64,000 nucleotides of DNA from RGIG3002 sp045546775 (GCA_045546775.1 JAZQDM010000126.1:1-64000), one strand, 5' to 3'. Numbered from the stretch's first letter, positions 8,886 through 16,723 are shown. Made by a program: numbers and translations. The notes: generated by a model from the letters alone, not told the origin.

Positions 8886-10379
8886 ATGGAATTTAAAAAG
8901 AACGATTTGTTGACAGTGACCATTGAGGATATCGGAACGGATGGCGAGGGCATCGGCAAAGTGGACGGTTTTACGCTTTTTGTCAAAGATGCAGTTATCG
9001 GCGATACGGTCAGTGTCAAGATTATGAAAGCAAAAAAGAATTACGCATATGCAAAATTAGAGAAGGTATTGACACCTTCTCCTTTTCGCGTGGAGCCGAA
9101 ATGTGCGTTTCATAAACAGTGCGGCGGTTGTCAGATTCAGGCGATGAGCTATGAAAGACAGCTGCAGTTTAAGCAGGATAAAATCAAAGGGAATCTTGTC
9201 CGAATCGGCAAATTTGATGAGGCTTTTATCGACCAAATTATGGAGCCCATTGTAGGGATGGAGGAGCCTTTTTATTACAGAAATAAGGCCCAGTTTCCGG
9301 TTGGAAAAGACAAAGAGGGTCGCTTGATTACCGGCTTTTATGCGGGCAGAACTCACACCATCATCGAGAACACAGACTGTGCGCTCGGCGTGCCCCAAAA
9401 CAAAGAAATATTGGAGTGCATTTTGCATTTTATGAAGCAAGAAGGTGTGGAGCCTTATGAGGAAGAAACCGGCAAAGGCGTCGTGCGTCATATTCTCATC
9501 CGCACCGGTTTTGCCAGCGGCCAGATTATGGTGTGTCTTGTCATTAACAAAGACAGACTTCCGAAGGCAGAAAAGCTTGTGGAACAGCTTGCAAAAATAG
9601 ACGGTATGACGAGCATATCCGTCAGCATCAACAAAGAAAAAACGAATGTCATTATGGGCAAAGAAGTGCATACGCTATGGGGCAGTGACACCATTACGGA
9701 CAGCATTTGCATCCGCCGTGCGGACACCTTTGAAAAAACCGATAGAGCGATTACGTTTCATATTTCGCCGTTGTCTTTTTATCAGGTAAACCCGGTGCAG
9801 ACGGAAAAATTGTACAGCCTGGCACTGGATTATGCGGGACTTACCGGGGAAGAAACGGTGTGGGATTTGTACTGCGGTATCGGAACAATTTCCTTGTTCC
9901 TCGCAGGCAGTGCGAAGAAAGTGTATGGTGTGGAAATCATTCCCCAGGCTATCGAAGATGCAAAGCAAAACGCAAGAAATAACAGCATCACAAACGCCGA
10001 ATTTTTTGTCGGAAAAGCAGAGGAAGTACTTCCGGCATTTTACGAAAAGAACGACGGGGATGCTACAATGCGCCACCCGGATGTCATAGTCGTGGACCCG
10101 CCACGCAAAGGCTGCGACGAAGTGTGCCTCGATACAATGCTCAAAATGCAACCGGAACGCATTGTTTATGTCAGCTGCGATTCCGCCACCCTCGCCCGCG
10201 ACTTACGCATTTTGTGTGATGGCGGCTACGAGCTTGTGAAAGTAAGGGGTGTGGACCAGTTTGGGCAAACAGTACACACAGAAGCAGTTTCGCTTCTGGT
10301 TAAATCTTCTAAAATGAGAAAAAAAAGCACAAATTACCGCGAAGAAGAAATCGAAGATTGCGGTTGTATTTATGGATAA
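8886..10379 (+). CDS. rlmD: 23S rRNA (uracil-C5)-methyltransferase RlmD/RlmCD
   Basis: A 497-residue SAM-dependent methyltransferase for U1939 (and U747 in the RlmCD type) of 23S rRNA. An N-terminal TRAM domain (VTIEDIGTDGEGIGKVDGF) is followed by the FeS-type cysteines in CAFHKQCGGCQIQ, the SAM motif VWDLYCGIGTISLF, and the VVDPPRKGC and catalytic YVSCDSATLARDL motifs (Cys431). The last 35 codons follow a 23-bp sequence (10275-10297) that recurs at 15016. The extreme C-terminus may therefore have been replaced when an element integrated here; the remnant at 15013-15099 would encode the original tail. Function should be unaffected because HTEAVSLL is retained. Confidence 0.96.
   Translation: MEFKKNDLLTVTIEDIGTDGEGIGKVDGFTLFVKDAVIGDTVSVKIMKAKKNYAYAKLEKVLTPSPFRVEPKCAFHKQCGGCQIQAMSYERQLQFKQDKIKGNLVRIGKFDEAFIDQIMEPIVGMEEPFYYRNKAQFPVGKDKEGRLITGFYAGRTHTIIENTDCALGVPQNKEILECILHFMKQEGVEPYEEETGKGVVRHILIRTGFASGQIMVCLVINKDRLPKAEKLVEQLAKIDGMTSISVSINKEKTNVIMGKEVHTLWGSDTITDSICIRRADTFEKTDRAITFHISPLSFYQVNPVQTEKLYSLALDYAGLTGEETVWDLYCGIGTISLFLAGSAKKVYGVEIIPQAIEDAKQNARNNSITNAEFFVGKAEEVLPAFYEKNDGDATMRHPDVIVVDPPRKGCDEVCLDTMLKMQPERIVYVSCDSATLARDLRILCDGGYELVKVRGVDQFGQTVHTEAVSLLVKSSKMRKKSTNYREEEIEDCGCIYG
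10275..10297 (+). repeat. Left copy of rlmD 3'-end repeat (putative attL core)
   Basis: CACACAGAAGCAGTTTCGCTT plus CT, inside the rlmD codons for HTEAVSLL. It matches 15016-15038 at 22 of 23 positions. Beyond the core the two copies diverge, mainly at wobble positions, while still encoding LLxKSSK. This is the pattern expected when an integrating element supplies a substitute gene end. The 3' end of rlmD/rumA is an established attachment site for streptococcal elements. Confidence 0.65.
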
Positions 10380-10380
10380 G

Positions 10381-10609
10381 ATGAGTATAAAAAATGAAGC
10401 CTCCGAATCCTGTGAGATTTGTAGGCTTTGTGTAAAATATGTGTGCAAAAATTATCAACCATTATATATTTATTATACCCCCCTGTAAAAACTGTCCTGA
10501 TTACTTAGAAACATGTCAGCCAGTTATTATTGATGGGTTTGTATTTGGAGAGTGCGATTTTGTTGCCTGTGAATTTTGTGAATGTGAAGAATGTTCGGTC
10601 AAATGCTAA
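10381..10609 (+). pseudogene. Cys-rich small protein interrupted by a +1 shift at a C6 run
   Basis: Frame 1 starts at ATG 10381, just after rlmD with a GGA site 4 nt upstream. It encodes 35 codons including ESCEICRLCVKYVC, then stops at 10486. At a run of six C (10478-10483) the next frame continues with PPCKNCPDYLETC and ends CEFCECEECSVKC at 10609. Joined by skipping one C, the product is about 75 residues with 14 cysteines in CxxC-like pairs, which suggests metal binding. Alternatively the second frame alone can start at ATG 10439 (56 residues, 11 Cys). It may be a true frameshift mutation, a slippage or phase-variable gene, or an assembly error. I do not recognise the family. Confidence 0.45.
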
Positions 10610-10860
10610 GGAAGTGCCGAGAACATACACATCATGTCAGTATCATATATTATGTAGGTTAATTCGACAGAAGAAGATTACTAAGTAATTTTTTGATTTT
10701 TATTACTACAGTTATATGATTGTCGGACTGGAAAAATTTAGATTATATGCAAATATATGAACTGATACATATTTTGACATATTGGAATTATTAAAACACA
10801 TAGATTAATGTTTGCCGATATGGTATGATGAGTATAGATTATGCGGAAGGAGATATGCTT
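10610..10860. other. AT-rich intergenic region with extended -10
   Basis: No ORF is supported here. A TGGTATGAT extended -10 at 10821-10829 would start transcription shortly before the AAGGAG ribosome site (10847-10852) of the next gene. A TTGACA at 10774-10779 has no well-placed -10. Confidence 0.4.
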
Positions 10861-11484
10861 ATGGCACTCATTAAATGTCCTGAATGTGGAAAGGAAATAT
10901 CTGATAAGTCAACAGCTTGTATTCATTGTGGTTATCCGTTGGCTGTTGATAATAATTTGTATTTTTTATATGCTCCTATGTGGAGTACAAACGGTAATTT
11001 GAGGAAACTTTTAAAAGAGGTATTAGGTTATACAGATGATGAAATAGACATAATGGACTCTCAACATTATGATAGAAATATTGTAAATAATTTAACGATA
11101 GAGAAAGCAAAAGCTATAACGGAAATATTCTTGGGTAATGACTTTCAAATTTATTTGAATAATGGTGGAGGATGTGATGACGTTATTTTCTGGAAAGATT
11201 TAGGGATATCTTTAAATAAAAGTGTGCCTAAAGAACATTATTGTGATGAACCACTTGTGTCAAGAGAACAGTTGGCTGATTTAAGTATCCCAAAAATGGT
11301 TGAAAAGCCTGTGATTACAGCATCATATAGCACAAAACCAGTAGTAGAATGTCCGTACTGTCATAGTCAGAATACTAAAAAGGTATCAGTGGCATCTAAA
11401 GCTGGTTCAGTGGCATTATGGGGTATATTTTCACAAAAAGTTAAGAAACAATGGCATTGTAATAATTGTGGTAGTGAATGGTAA
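10861..11484 (+). CDS. Double zinc-ribbon protein with central L7/L12-like segment
   Basis: A 207-residue protein if started at 10861, which is 8 nt after AAGGAG; in-frame ATGs at 10825 and 10855 are too early for that site. The N-terminus is a zinc ribbon (CPECGKEISDKSTACIHCGY). The middle has a helix-strand segment NLTIEKAKAITEIF, reminiscent of the C-terminal fold of ribosomal protein L7/L12. The C-terminus is a second zinc ribbon (CPYCHSQNTKK ... HCNNCGSEW). Function is unknown. It lies in the rlmD-bounded AT-rich island and ends just before a perfect terminator. Confidence 0.75.
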   Translation: MALIKCPECGKEISDKSTACIHCGYPLAVDNNLYFLYAPMWSTNGNLRKLLKEVLGYTDDEIDIMDSQHYDRNIVNNLTIEKAKAITEIFLGNDFQIYLNNGGGCDDVIFWKDLGISLNKSVPKEHYCDEPLVSREQLADLSIPKMVEKPVITASYSTKPVVECPYCHSQNTKKVSVASKAGSVALWGIFSQKVKKQWHCNNCGSEW

Positions 11485-11498
11485 TAATACATATAAGC

Positions 11499-11527
11499 GG
11501 CATATCGTAACTGATATGCCTTTTTTT
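11499..11527 (+). terminator. Intrinsic terminator
   Basis: Perfect 8-bp stem GGCATATC / GATATGCC (11499-11506 and 11513-11520), 6-nt loop, then seven T. The next gene's AGGAG starts one base after the T run, so that gene depends either on read-through or on a promoter upstream of this hairpin. Confidence 0.85.
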
Positions 11528-11539
11528 AGGAGCGTTGGC

Positions 11540-12289
11540 ATGGATAATAATTTGTTTTTAGTAAAAATCGGAGAAAGAGCACATCTTGAAGAATTTGCAC
11601 AAGGAGTATTATATTGTTCGCCATCTGAAAAATATATAAAGCAGGAACTGGAATTACATGACAAGGGGCAAGGTGACCTGTTAGAGGGCAAGATGAGGAT
11701 AAAAACCAATGGTGGGTATATGGAAGACCACGTAACACATGAAAGAATACCTATTCCACCTAATGCTGTTTTTACAATATCGATAGAAAATGTTAATAAT
11801 ATGCCAATATTTTGTATGACGAGGGGGACAGAAAAAGACTGCTCTAATTATATTTCTGACAAAGAGTATGAAATTCAATTTTCAGAAGCATTCAAAGAAG
11901 AGGTAACCAACAGCTTTAAAAAGGCTGATTCAGCACTGATTATATGTGAACCCGAAAACTTTATGCAATCACTGAAATCGTCTATACAGCATGAAGTTAT
12001 TTTAGACAACATTCGTTATTTTGACTATGATATCTTAGATATAAACATGATGTATTTTCTTTTGGGAGTTAATACATTTGAAAAAAATCAACCATATAGC
12101 ATGAAGTACAGCAATAGGCATCGTCATTTATTATGTAAAGATATTTCGTTCAGTGAGCAAAGGGAGTTTCGGCTTATATTGCTTGGTGATGAAATAGCAA
12201 CACCTAAGAAGTATAAGTTCAATTTTAACTCTCGGTATATGATTGTCGATTTGCAAGAATTATTTGATGGTGTAAAAATAGAATTATAA
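11540..12289 (+). CDS. Hypothetical protein, island cargo
   Basis: 249 residues from ATG 11540, chosen because AGGAG (11528-11532) lies 7 nt upstream; the frame extends further 5' only through the terminator. Soluble, with no signal peptide or TM segment. The N-terminal layout, a strand followed by LEEFAQGVLYCSPSEKYIK and then DLLEGKMRIKTN, resembles a common group of uncharacterised phage- and defence-associated proteins that begin with a 'hhxFxxGxh...E...R' pattern. I cannot name the family. It sits between the zinc-ribbon gene and the HEPN gene. Confidence 0.7.
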   Translation: MDNNLFLVKIGERAHLEEFAQGVLYCSPSEKYIKQELELHDKGQGDLLEGKMRIKTNGGYMEDHVTHERIPIPPNAVFTISIENVNNMPIFCMTRGTEKDCSNYISDKEYEIQFSEAFKEEVTNSFKKADSALIICEPENFMQSLKSSIQHEVILDNIRYFDYDILDINMMYFLLGVNTFEKNQPYSMKYSNRHRHLLCKDISFSEQREFRLILLGDEIATPKKYKFNFNSRYMIVDLQELFDGVKIEL

Positions 12290-12315
12290 GATGACGATGG
12301 AAACCACCTGTTATA

Positions 12316-12559
12316 TTACACATAAAAGAGCAAAAATAAAGTGAAAAATCCTAAAAAGTTTTCAGGGTTCTTAGGGATTTTTTCGTTGGCATCTACGATT
12401 TTAAGCACTGTTAAATCATTGCTTTCTTTGAATAATGTTCCGCTTAATTTTCAGATTTGCTATTAGGTGTGTTATATTGTGTTTTTTCAATTTATCAGCT
12501 AGCTTTTCAATCGTGAATTTGGTTTCAGCAATCCATTTTGAAAATCCGTCTATAGCCAT
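12316..12559 (-). pseudogene. Frameshifted gene remnant on the minus strand
   Basis: Reading down from 12559, ATG opens 47 codons beginning MAIDGFSKWIAETKFTIEKL and ends at 12416. An overlapping frame then continues with SGTLFKESNDLTVLKIVDAN and ends at 12316. The two halves read like one protein broken by a frameshift: a helical N-terminus followed by a strand-rich segment. No ribosome site is obvious. The plus-strand terminator at 12344-12383 lies inside it. I do not recognise the parent family and the call is tentative. Confidence 0.3.
12344..12383 (+). terminator. Intrinsic terminator after the 11540 gene
   Basis: AAAAATCCTAA (12344-12354) pairs with TTAGGGATTTTT (12371-12382) with a single bulged G, and a T run ends the arm. 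It lies 55 bp after the stop of the hypothetical gene. Confidence 0.65.
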
Positions 12560-12641
12560 TTTGCTTTTATATTGGTTGTATTTTTTTACATTCAAATATG
12601 AAAGAGATGTTAATATTGTAGTATTCTTTTTATGTAGGAAA

Positions 12642-12650
12642 TGGTATAAT
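12642..12650 (+). promoter_or_regulatory. Extended -10 promoter for HEPN gene
   Basis: TGGTATAAT, a TGn-extended -10 element, lies 54 bp upstream of the HEPN gene start. A recognisable -35 at 17 bp is lacking, which extended -10 promoters tolerate. Confidence 0.5.
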
Positions 12651-12703
12651 AAACATATTTATTTACATTAAAAACGAAGATAATGGTGCAAAGGGGATTG
12701 GTT

Positions 12704-13717
12704 ATGACTATAGATGGTTGTGTGAATATAGAATTATGGGCAGTTGTGTTAGGTGCAACAGATGCATTATTAAATCTGGAAATGCCGTATGGTTATGAGC
12801 TAAAACATTTGAAACTCAAAGAAATGCCTTTATATGAAGAAATGTTAAATGCAAGAGGGAACTTGGATATTAAGTATATGGCAAGTAATCTTTCTGATGA
12901 AGCCACCCCGGAATTCATCATTTTATGTAAAACTGAAAATAAAGCAATGACATTGGAATATTTCACATTTGGCGAGATGATGAGTGGAAATGAGAAGATT
13001 GGGGAGTATTTTGATGAAATCACAGAAAAATGGAATAAAGAGATTTTTAGGATTTTGTCTATGTTACGTTTAACCCAAGAGGGTAACATAGAAGTTGCTG
13101 ATAAAATTTATAAAATGAAGGCAACTTATAAGTGCAATATTATTGAAAGAAGAGGGGTATCTTCTCAAGATAGCCCTCTTAGTGTATATGATGACCTATA
13201 TGAGTGGAATAATGGTAATATGACTTGTTTCGAGGATATGGTGGGGTTACCGGAAGATTTAGTGGTATTATTGGAAGATGTTATGGAGCGATTTGGCAGA
13301 GGATACAGTTCATCAAGATATGATGATGCGTATAAGAATCTTATTACATTATCAGAAATCATTTTAGTAGGGTATAACTCCAAGGATAAAGGTTCTGCAA
13401 TAAAAGAAAAATTTGCTAATCGATTGGCAGCAGCTATTGCAAAAGATGTTGATGTGCAAGCTATGCACGATAAGGCTCTAAAAATGTATAAAGAACGTTC
13501 TAATGAAACGCATGAAGGAAATAATTTAAATATTACCAAAGAAGAGTTGAAAGAGTTGCGTTGTGCAGTAAGAGAAATGGTACAGAATTTTATTGCCTTT
13601 GCTAAAAACCAATATGGCAATATTAGCGATAAAACATTTAAAGGTATAAAAAGAGAATATGTGCTAGGTTTGTTGGCACGAATTAATACACTGCAAGCGA
13701 GTGGGTTGTTACAGTAG
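12704..13717 (+). CDS. HEPN (Apea-like) domain protein, candidate defence factor
   Basis: 337 residues from ATG 12704, 7 nt after AAAGGGG; the upstream in-frame ATG at 12683 lacks a site. The C-terminal helical domain carries YKERSNETHEGNN with Arg265 and His270, the RX4H motif of HEPN ribonucleases of the Apea type. It is followed by the long second helix EELKELRCAVREMVQNFI. The N-terminal 200 residues are mixed alpha/beta with no motif I recognise. HEPN proteins are commonly RNases in toxin-antitoxin and abortive-infection systems (established). Here it sits 12 bp upstream of a DUF1016 nuclease, suggesting a two-gene unit (inference). Confidence 0.75.
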   Translation: MTIDGCVNIELWAVVLGATDALLNLEMPYGYELKHLKLKEMPLYEEMLNARGNLDIKYMASNLSDEATPEFIILCKTENKAMTLEYFTFGEMMSGNEKIGEYFDEITEKWNKEIFRILSMLRLTQEGNIEVADKIYKMKATYKCNIIERRGVSSQDSPLSVYDDLYEWNNGNMTCFEDMVGLPEDLVVLLEDVMERFGRGYSSSRYDDAYKNLITLSEIILVGYNSKDKGSAIKEKFANRLAAAIAKDVDVQAMHDKALKMYKERSNETHEGNNLNITKEELKELRCAVREMVQNFIAFAKNQYGNISDKTFKGIKREYVLGLLARINTLQASGLLQ

Positions 13718-13729
13718 AATGATTAGGAT

Positions 13730-14920
13730 ATGAATTTGCGGATTGAGGCAGATTACGACATGAGGCAGTGGCATATGAATCAAAAAATTAGTGAGAAGGC
13801 AGGTGCAAGGCAGATGACAGATATACTGACAGGAGTTGAATTTGGTAGTGATTATAAAAAGTGGATATCTGAAGTAAGTAATCGTTTTAAAGCAAGCCAA
13901 ATTAAGGCTTCTATAAAAGTAAATGATGAGATGCTTCGTTTTTATTGGCTTCTTGGACGAGATATTGAGATGATGAAAAAGAAAGTATCATGGGGAAGTC
14001 ATCTTTATCAGAAAATAAGTAAAGATTTAGTAGAAGAACTGCCGGAAATCAAGTCATTTTCACCAAGAAATTTACAGTATATGAATCAGTTTTATAGATT
14101 GTATTCAGATGTAAAGATTACGCACCAACTTGATGCACAAATTTTTGAAAATAAAATTATGCCCCAAGTTGGTGCGCAAATTGATGAAAATATAGCTTTT
14201 TTGATTCCTTGGGGACATCATAAAGTTATTATGGATAAATGTAAGGATGATCGGAAAAAAGCGTTGTTTTTTGTACAAAAGACGTTAGAAAATAATTGGT
14301 CAAGAGCTATGTTGCTTAATTTTCTTGATACGCAACTGTTTGATAGGCAAGGTAAAGCGGTTACAAATTTTGAACTTACACTTCCGCCAGCAAGAAGTGA
14401 TTTGGCACAGGAAATTACAAAAGATCCCTATAATTTTGATTTTATAACATTGACACAAAGCTATAATGAAAAAGAGTTAAAAGATGCTTTGATGGATAAT
14501 ATTACAGCGTTTTTATTAGAACTTGGAAGCGGGTTCGCATTTGTTGGACGTGAATATAGAATTGAAATTGGTAATACAGAAAATTTTATTGATATGTTGT
14601 TTTATAATATAAGACTGCATTGTTATGTGGTGGTAGAGGTAAAAGTTACTGCCTTTGAACCATCTTTTACAGGACAACTTGGGACATATGTGGTTGCGGT
14701 TAATCATATGTTAAAAACTGATATGGATGCGCCGACGTTGGGATTATTGGTTTGTAAGTCTAAAGACAATATTCAAGCAAAATATGCAATCGAGTCTAGT
14801 AGTCAGCCTTTGGGAGTATCAGAATACGAGTTGTCCAATTTGGTGCCGGATGATTTCAAAGGTACACTACCAACTATTGAGGAAATTGAAGCAGAGTTAA
14901 ATGAGCAGAAAAGCGAGTGA
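13730..14920 (+). CDS. DUF1016 PDDEXK nuclease-domain protein (YhcG-like)
   Basis: Up to 396 residues. The N-terminal DUF1016 domain is recognisable from FYWLLGRDIEMMKKKVSWGS and FSPRNLQYMNQFYRLY, and IPWGHHKVIMDK follows. The C-terminal PDDEXK nuclease fold has NFIDMLFYN then VVVEVKV, giving Asp288, Glu303 and Lys305 as likely catalytic residues. YhcG-type proteins are typical neighbours of restriction-modification and defence genes (established). Start is uncertain: ATG 13730 lacks a strong ribosome site, and ATG 13814 (AAGG upstream) is an alternative that keeps both domains. Both key motifs are intact. Confidence 0.88.
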   Translation: MNLRIEADYDMRQWHMNQKISEKAGARQMTDILTGVEFGSDYKKWISEVSNRFKASQIKASIKVNDEMLRFYWLLGRDIEMMKKKVSWGSHLYQKISKDLVEELPEIKSFSPRNLQYMNQFYRLYSDVKITHQLDAQIFENKIMPQVGAQIDENIAFLIPWGHHKVIMDKCKDDRKKALFFVQKTLENNWSRAMLLNFLDTQLFDRQGKAVTNFELTLPPARSDLAQEITKDPYNFDFITLTQSYNEKELKDALMDNITAFLLELGSGFAFVGREYRIEIGNTENFIDMLFYNIRLHCYVVVEVKVTAFEPSFTGQLGTYVVAVNHMLKTDMDAPTLGLLVCKSKDNIQAKYAIESSSQPLGVSEYELSNLVPDDFKGTLPTIEEIEAELNEQKSE

Positions 14921-15012
14921 TGCATGCATTTTCCGAAGTGACATATCAAACGGAAGAAAATATAGTGTTTAGTCATAAACAATATGGGATGTGTATCTTT
15001 ATTGTACACTCA

Positions 15013-15099
15013 TGGCACACAGGAGCAGTTTCGCTTCTTACGAAGTCATCCAAAACGGGCAAAATAAATGGTCGGGAACAAAACTCCAAGTCACATTAG
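15013..15099 (+). pseudogene. Detached rlmD 3' end (original C-terminal codons)
   Basis: The frame reads HTGAVSLLTKSSKTGKINGR and stops at 15099, against HTEAVSLLVKSSKMRKK in rlmD. It has no gene body upstream: sequence before 15013 shows no rlmD similarity and belongs to the island. A strong terminator follows immediately, as would be expected for the original rlmD end. The simplest reading is the displaced end of rlmD after integration of an element at the gene's 3' end. Confidence 0.65.
15016..15038 (+). repeat. Right copy of rlmD 3'-end repeat (putative attR core)
   Basis: Partner of 10275-10297, 22/23 identical (A to G at the eighth position). The two cores start 4,741 bp apart and delimit the island. 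Confidence 0.65.
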
Positions 15100-15124
15100 G
15101 ATTTGGAGTTTTGCTTCCGGCCAT
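15068..15124. terminator. Long bidirectional terminator
   Basis: A 22-bp stem at 15068-15089 and 15103-15124 has a perfect inner 11 bp (CAAAACTCCAA / TTGGAGTTTTG) and an outer part with three imperfect positions. Poly-T follows on the plus strand and an A-run precedes it for the minus strand. It serves the rlmD remnant and the convergent DUF937 gene. Confidence 0.85.
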
Positions 15125-15139
15125 TTTTTGAGGAAGTAG

Positions 15140-15742
15140 CTATTTAAAAAAGCTACCTAATAAGTTGCTTATCAAATTTGCACCGCCGTTAGAAGATGCT
15201 TTCTTTTTGGTAGTTTTCTTTTTCTTTCCGGTCGCGGAGTTGTCTGTTAAAAGACCTGTCAACAAGCTTCCAACATCCGCATTCCCAAGTAAGGAACCAA
15301 TTAAATTGCCTACACCGGAATCCTTGTCATCATCCTCATCTGCCTGCTGTCCTAAAAGGCTTAGAAGGAGAGGGGCAACCGCAGACAGAATATTGCCTGT
15401 CTTGGACTTGGAAACACCTGTGTTTTTAGCTACTTGTTTTACTACATTATCTTTGCCGGAGCCCAAAAGATGGGTAATAATTTTGGCACCGTCTTTCAGG
15501 TCTACATTGCCAAAAAAACTGCTTAAGTCTTTGGTATTGTCTTTCGCATGATCAGAAAGTGCGGAAGCAAATCCTTTAGAGGTGCTTTTTCCTTTTGCCT
15601 GATCCTTGGCACCGTCAAGCAATGTGGGAAGTGCGTTTGCCAAAACGTTGGTCACATCACTTCCGGATGCACCGGTAAGTTTACTTAATTCATCTATGCT
15701 GTCAGAGCTTAATAGCGTTTTGGTAAGTTTAGTCAAATCCAT
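15140..15742 (-). CDS. DUF937 family protein
   Basis: 200 residues, cytoplasmic by prediction. It begins MDLTKLTKTLLSSDSIDELS and contains the repeated helix-glycine pattern of DUF937/YidB-like proteins (ANALPTLLDGAKDQA, SAVAPLLLSLLGQQADED, GNLIGSLLGNADVGSLLTGLL). A lysine-rich stretch KKKKTTKKK precedes a final hydrophobic NLISNLLGSFFK. Molecular function of the family is not well established. AGAGGAG lies 8 nt upstream, and a good promoter is found at 15784-15812. Confidence 0.85.
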   Translation of the reverse strand: MDLTKLTKTLLSSDSIDELSKLTGASGSDVTNVLANALPTLLDGAKDQAKGKSTSKGFASALSDHAKDNTKDLSSFFGNVDLKDGAKIITHLLGSGKDNVVKQVAKNTGVSKSKTGNILSAVAPLLLSLLGQQADEDDDKDSGVGNLIGSLLGNADVGSLLTGLLTDNSATGKKKKTTKKKASSNGGANLISNLLGSFFK

Positions 15743-15783
15743 TTGTCATTCTCCTCTTTGTGAAATGATAATATTTTAGCCCA

Positions 15784-15812
15784 ATTATGAAACAAATGTC
15801 GAAATAAGTCAA
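15784..15812 (-). promoter_or_regulatory. Promoter of DUF937 gene
   Basis: On the minus strand TTGACT (15807-15812) and CATAAT (15784-15789) are separated by 17 bp. Confidence 0.65.
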
Positions 15813-15839
15813 GAAAATAGACATTTTTTGGCGAAAGGC

Positions 15840-15868
15840 TTGTTTTATCGTTTTTCAATAAGTATAAT
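15840..15868 (+). promoter_or_regulatory. Promoter of the 15904 membrane-protein gene
   Basis: TTGTTT at 15840-15845 and a consensus TATAAT at 15863-15868, 17-bp spacer, 35 bp ahead of the start codon. Confidence 0.75.
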
Positions 15869-15903
15869 TGGTATTAGAAAAAACAAATGAGGAGGATTTT
15901 GTG

Positions 15904-16689
15904 ATGGCAGAATCTAAGAAAAAGAAAATTATATCTGCAGATACCGGTAAAGAAGTAAAAGCAGGTTCACGTAAGCCAAAAAAAGTAGCAAAAGAAGCGA
16001 AACCTGTAGGTAACGCAACCGGATTACGTATCGGCGCTGTTGCTTTATGGTTGGTAGCATTAGGACTGGAAGTGTTGGCGTATTTAGTTCTTATAGGCAA
16101 ACTTAATTGGACATTCATGCCAAGCTTGTGGCAGATTATTCTGTTTTTGGTATTGGATTTGGTTTGTGTTATTGTGGGATCACAGTTGTGGAAGAAAGCA
16201 AATCATATCAAACCGGCCAGCGAGAAGAACAAGCTTTTGTTCTGGCTTTGGAACAACATGGGACTTATCGCTTGCGCGCTTGCGTTTATCCCGTTTGTCA
16301 TTCTTGCCTTGACAAATAAGCAAGCTGACAAGAAAACAAAAGCGATTGCAACTGTTGTGGCAATCATTGCGTTGTTAATCGGTGGTCTTGCAAGTTATGA
16401 TTTCAATCCTGTTTCTGAGGAGCAGCAGCAGGCAGCAATGGAAGCAATCAGCACAGATGTATACTGGAGTCCTTTTGGTAAGGTATACCATACACATGAT
16501 GATTGTTCTTCTTTGAATCAGAGTGATACATTGACTTATGGTACTGTGGAACAGGCGATTGCAGAAAACCGTACACGTTTGTGTTCTTTCTGCGCTAAGA
16601 GAGATGATATTAGCGGTGTAGCAACAGATGATATCGATGTTGACGAAGTGGTTGAGGACGTGCTTGAAGAAACAACCACCGAGGAATAA
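15904..16689 (+). CDS. Four-TM membrane protein with C-terminal Cys/His metal-binding-like tail
   Basis: 261 residues from ATG 15904, 8 nt after GAGGAGG; GTG 15901 is an in-frame alternative. A lysine-rich cytoplasmic N-terminus precedes four hydrophobic segments (about 42-65, 74-96, 112-137, 147-164). The C-terminal part VYHTHDDCSSLNQ ... LCSFCAKRD (His198, Cys201, Cys227, Cys230) resembles the small 'Y-H-x-x-x-C ... C-x-x-C' domain related to the Ada zinc site that ends many Firmicute surface proteins and nucleases. An acidic tail follows. Single-gene transcript with its own promoter and terminator. Function unknown. Confidence 0.75.
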   Translation: MAESKKKKIISADTGKEVKAGSRKPKKVAKEAKPVGNATGLRIGAVALWLVALGLEVLAYLVLIGKLNWTFMPSLWQIILFLVLDLVCVIVGSQLWKKANHIKPASEKNKLLFWLWNNMGLIACALAFIPFVILALTNKQADKKTKAIATVVAIIALLIGGLASYDFNPVSEEQQQAAMEAISTDVYWSPFGKVYHTHDDCSSLNQSDTLTYGTVEQAIAENRTRLCSFCAKRDDISGVATDDIDVDEVVEDVLEETTTEE

Positions 16690-16723
16690 GCGATATTTTG
16701 ACATGTAATATATTACAAATAAC

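Noticed and set aside
10390..10427. AAGCCT...AGGCTT inverted repeat as an rlmD terminator
   Set aside because: The stem has a large internal mismatch and no T run follows, and it lies within the Cys-rich frame, so not called as a terminator.
12435..12671. 78-codon plus-strand frame of hydrophobic residues
   Set aside because: AT-rich translation of an intergenic and antisense region, no ribosome site, and it runs over the HEPN promoter.
14917..15012. 60-codon frame starting before the rlmD remnant
   Set aside because: Only the part after 15013 resembles rlmD; the upstream codons are island sequence, so I annotate just the remnant.
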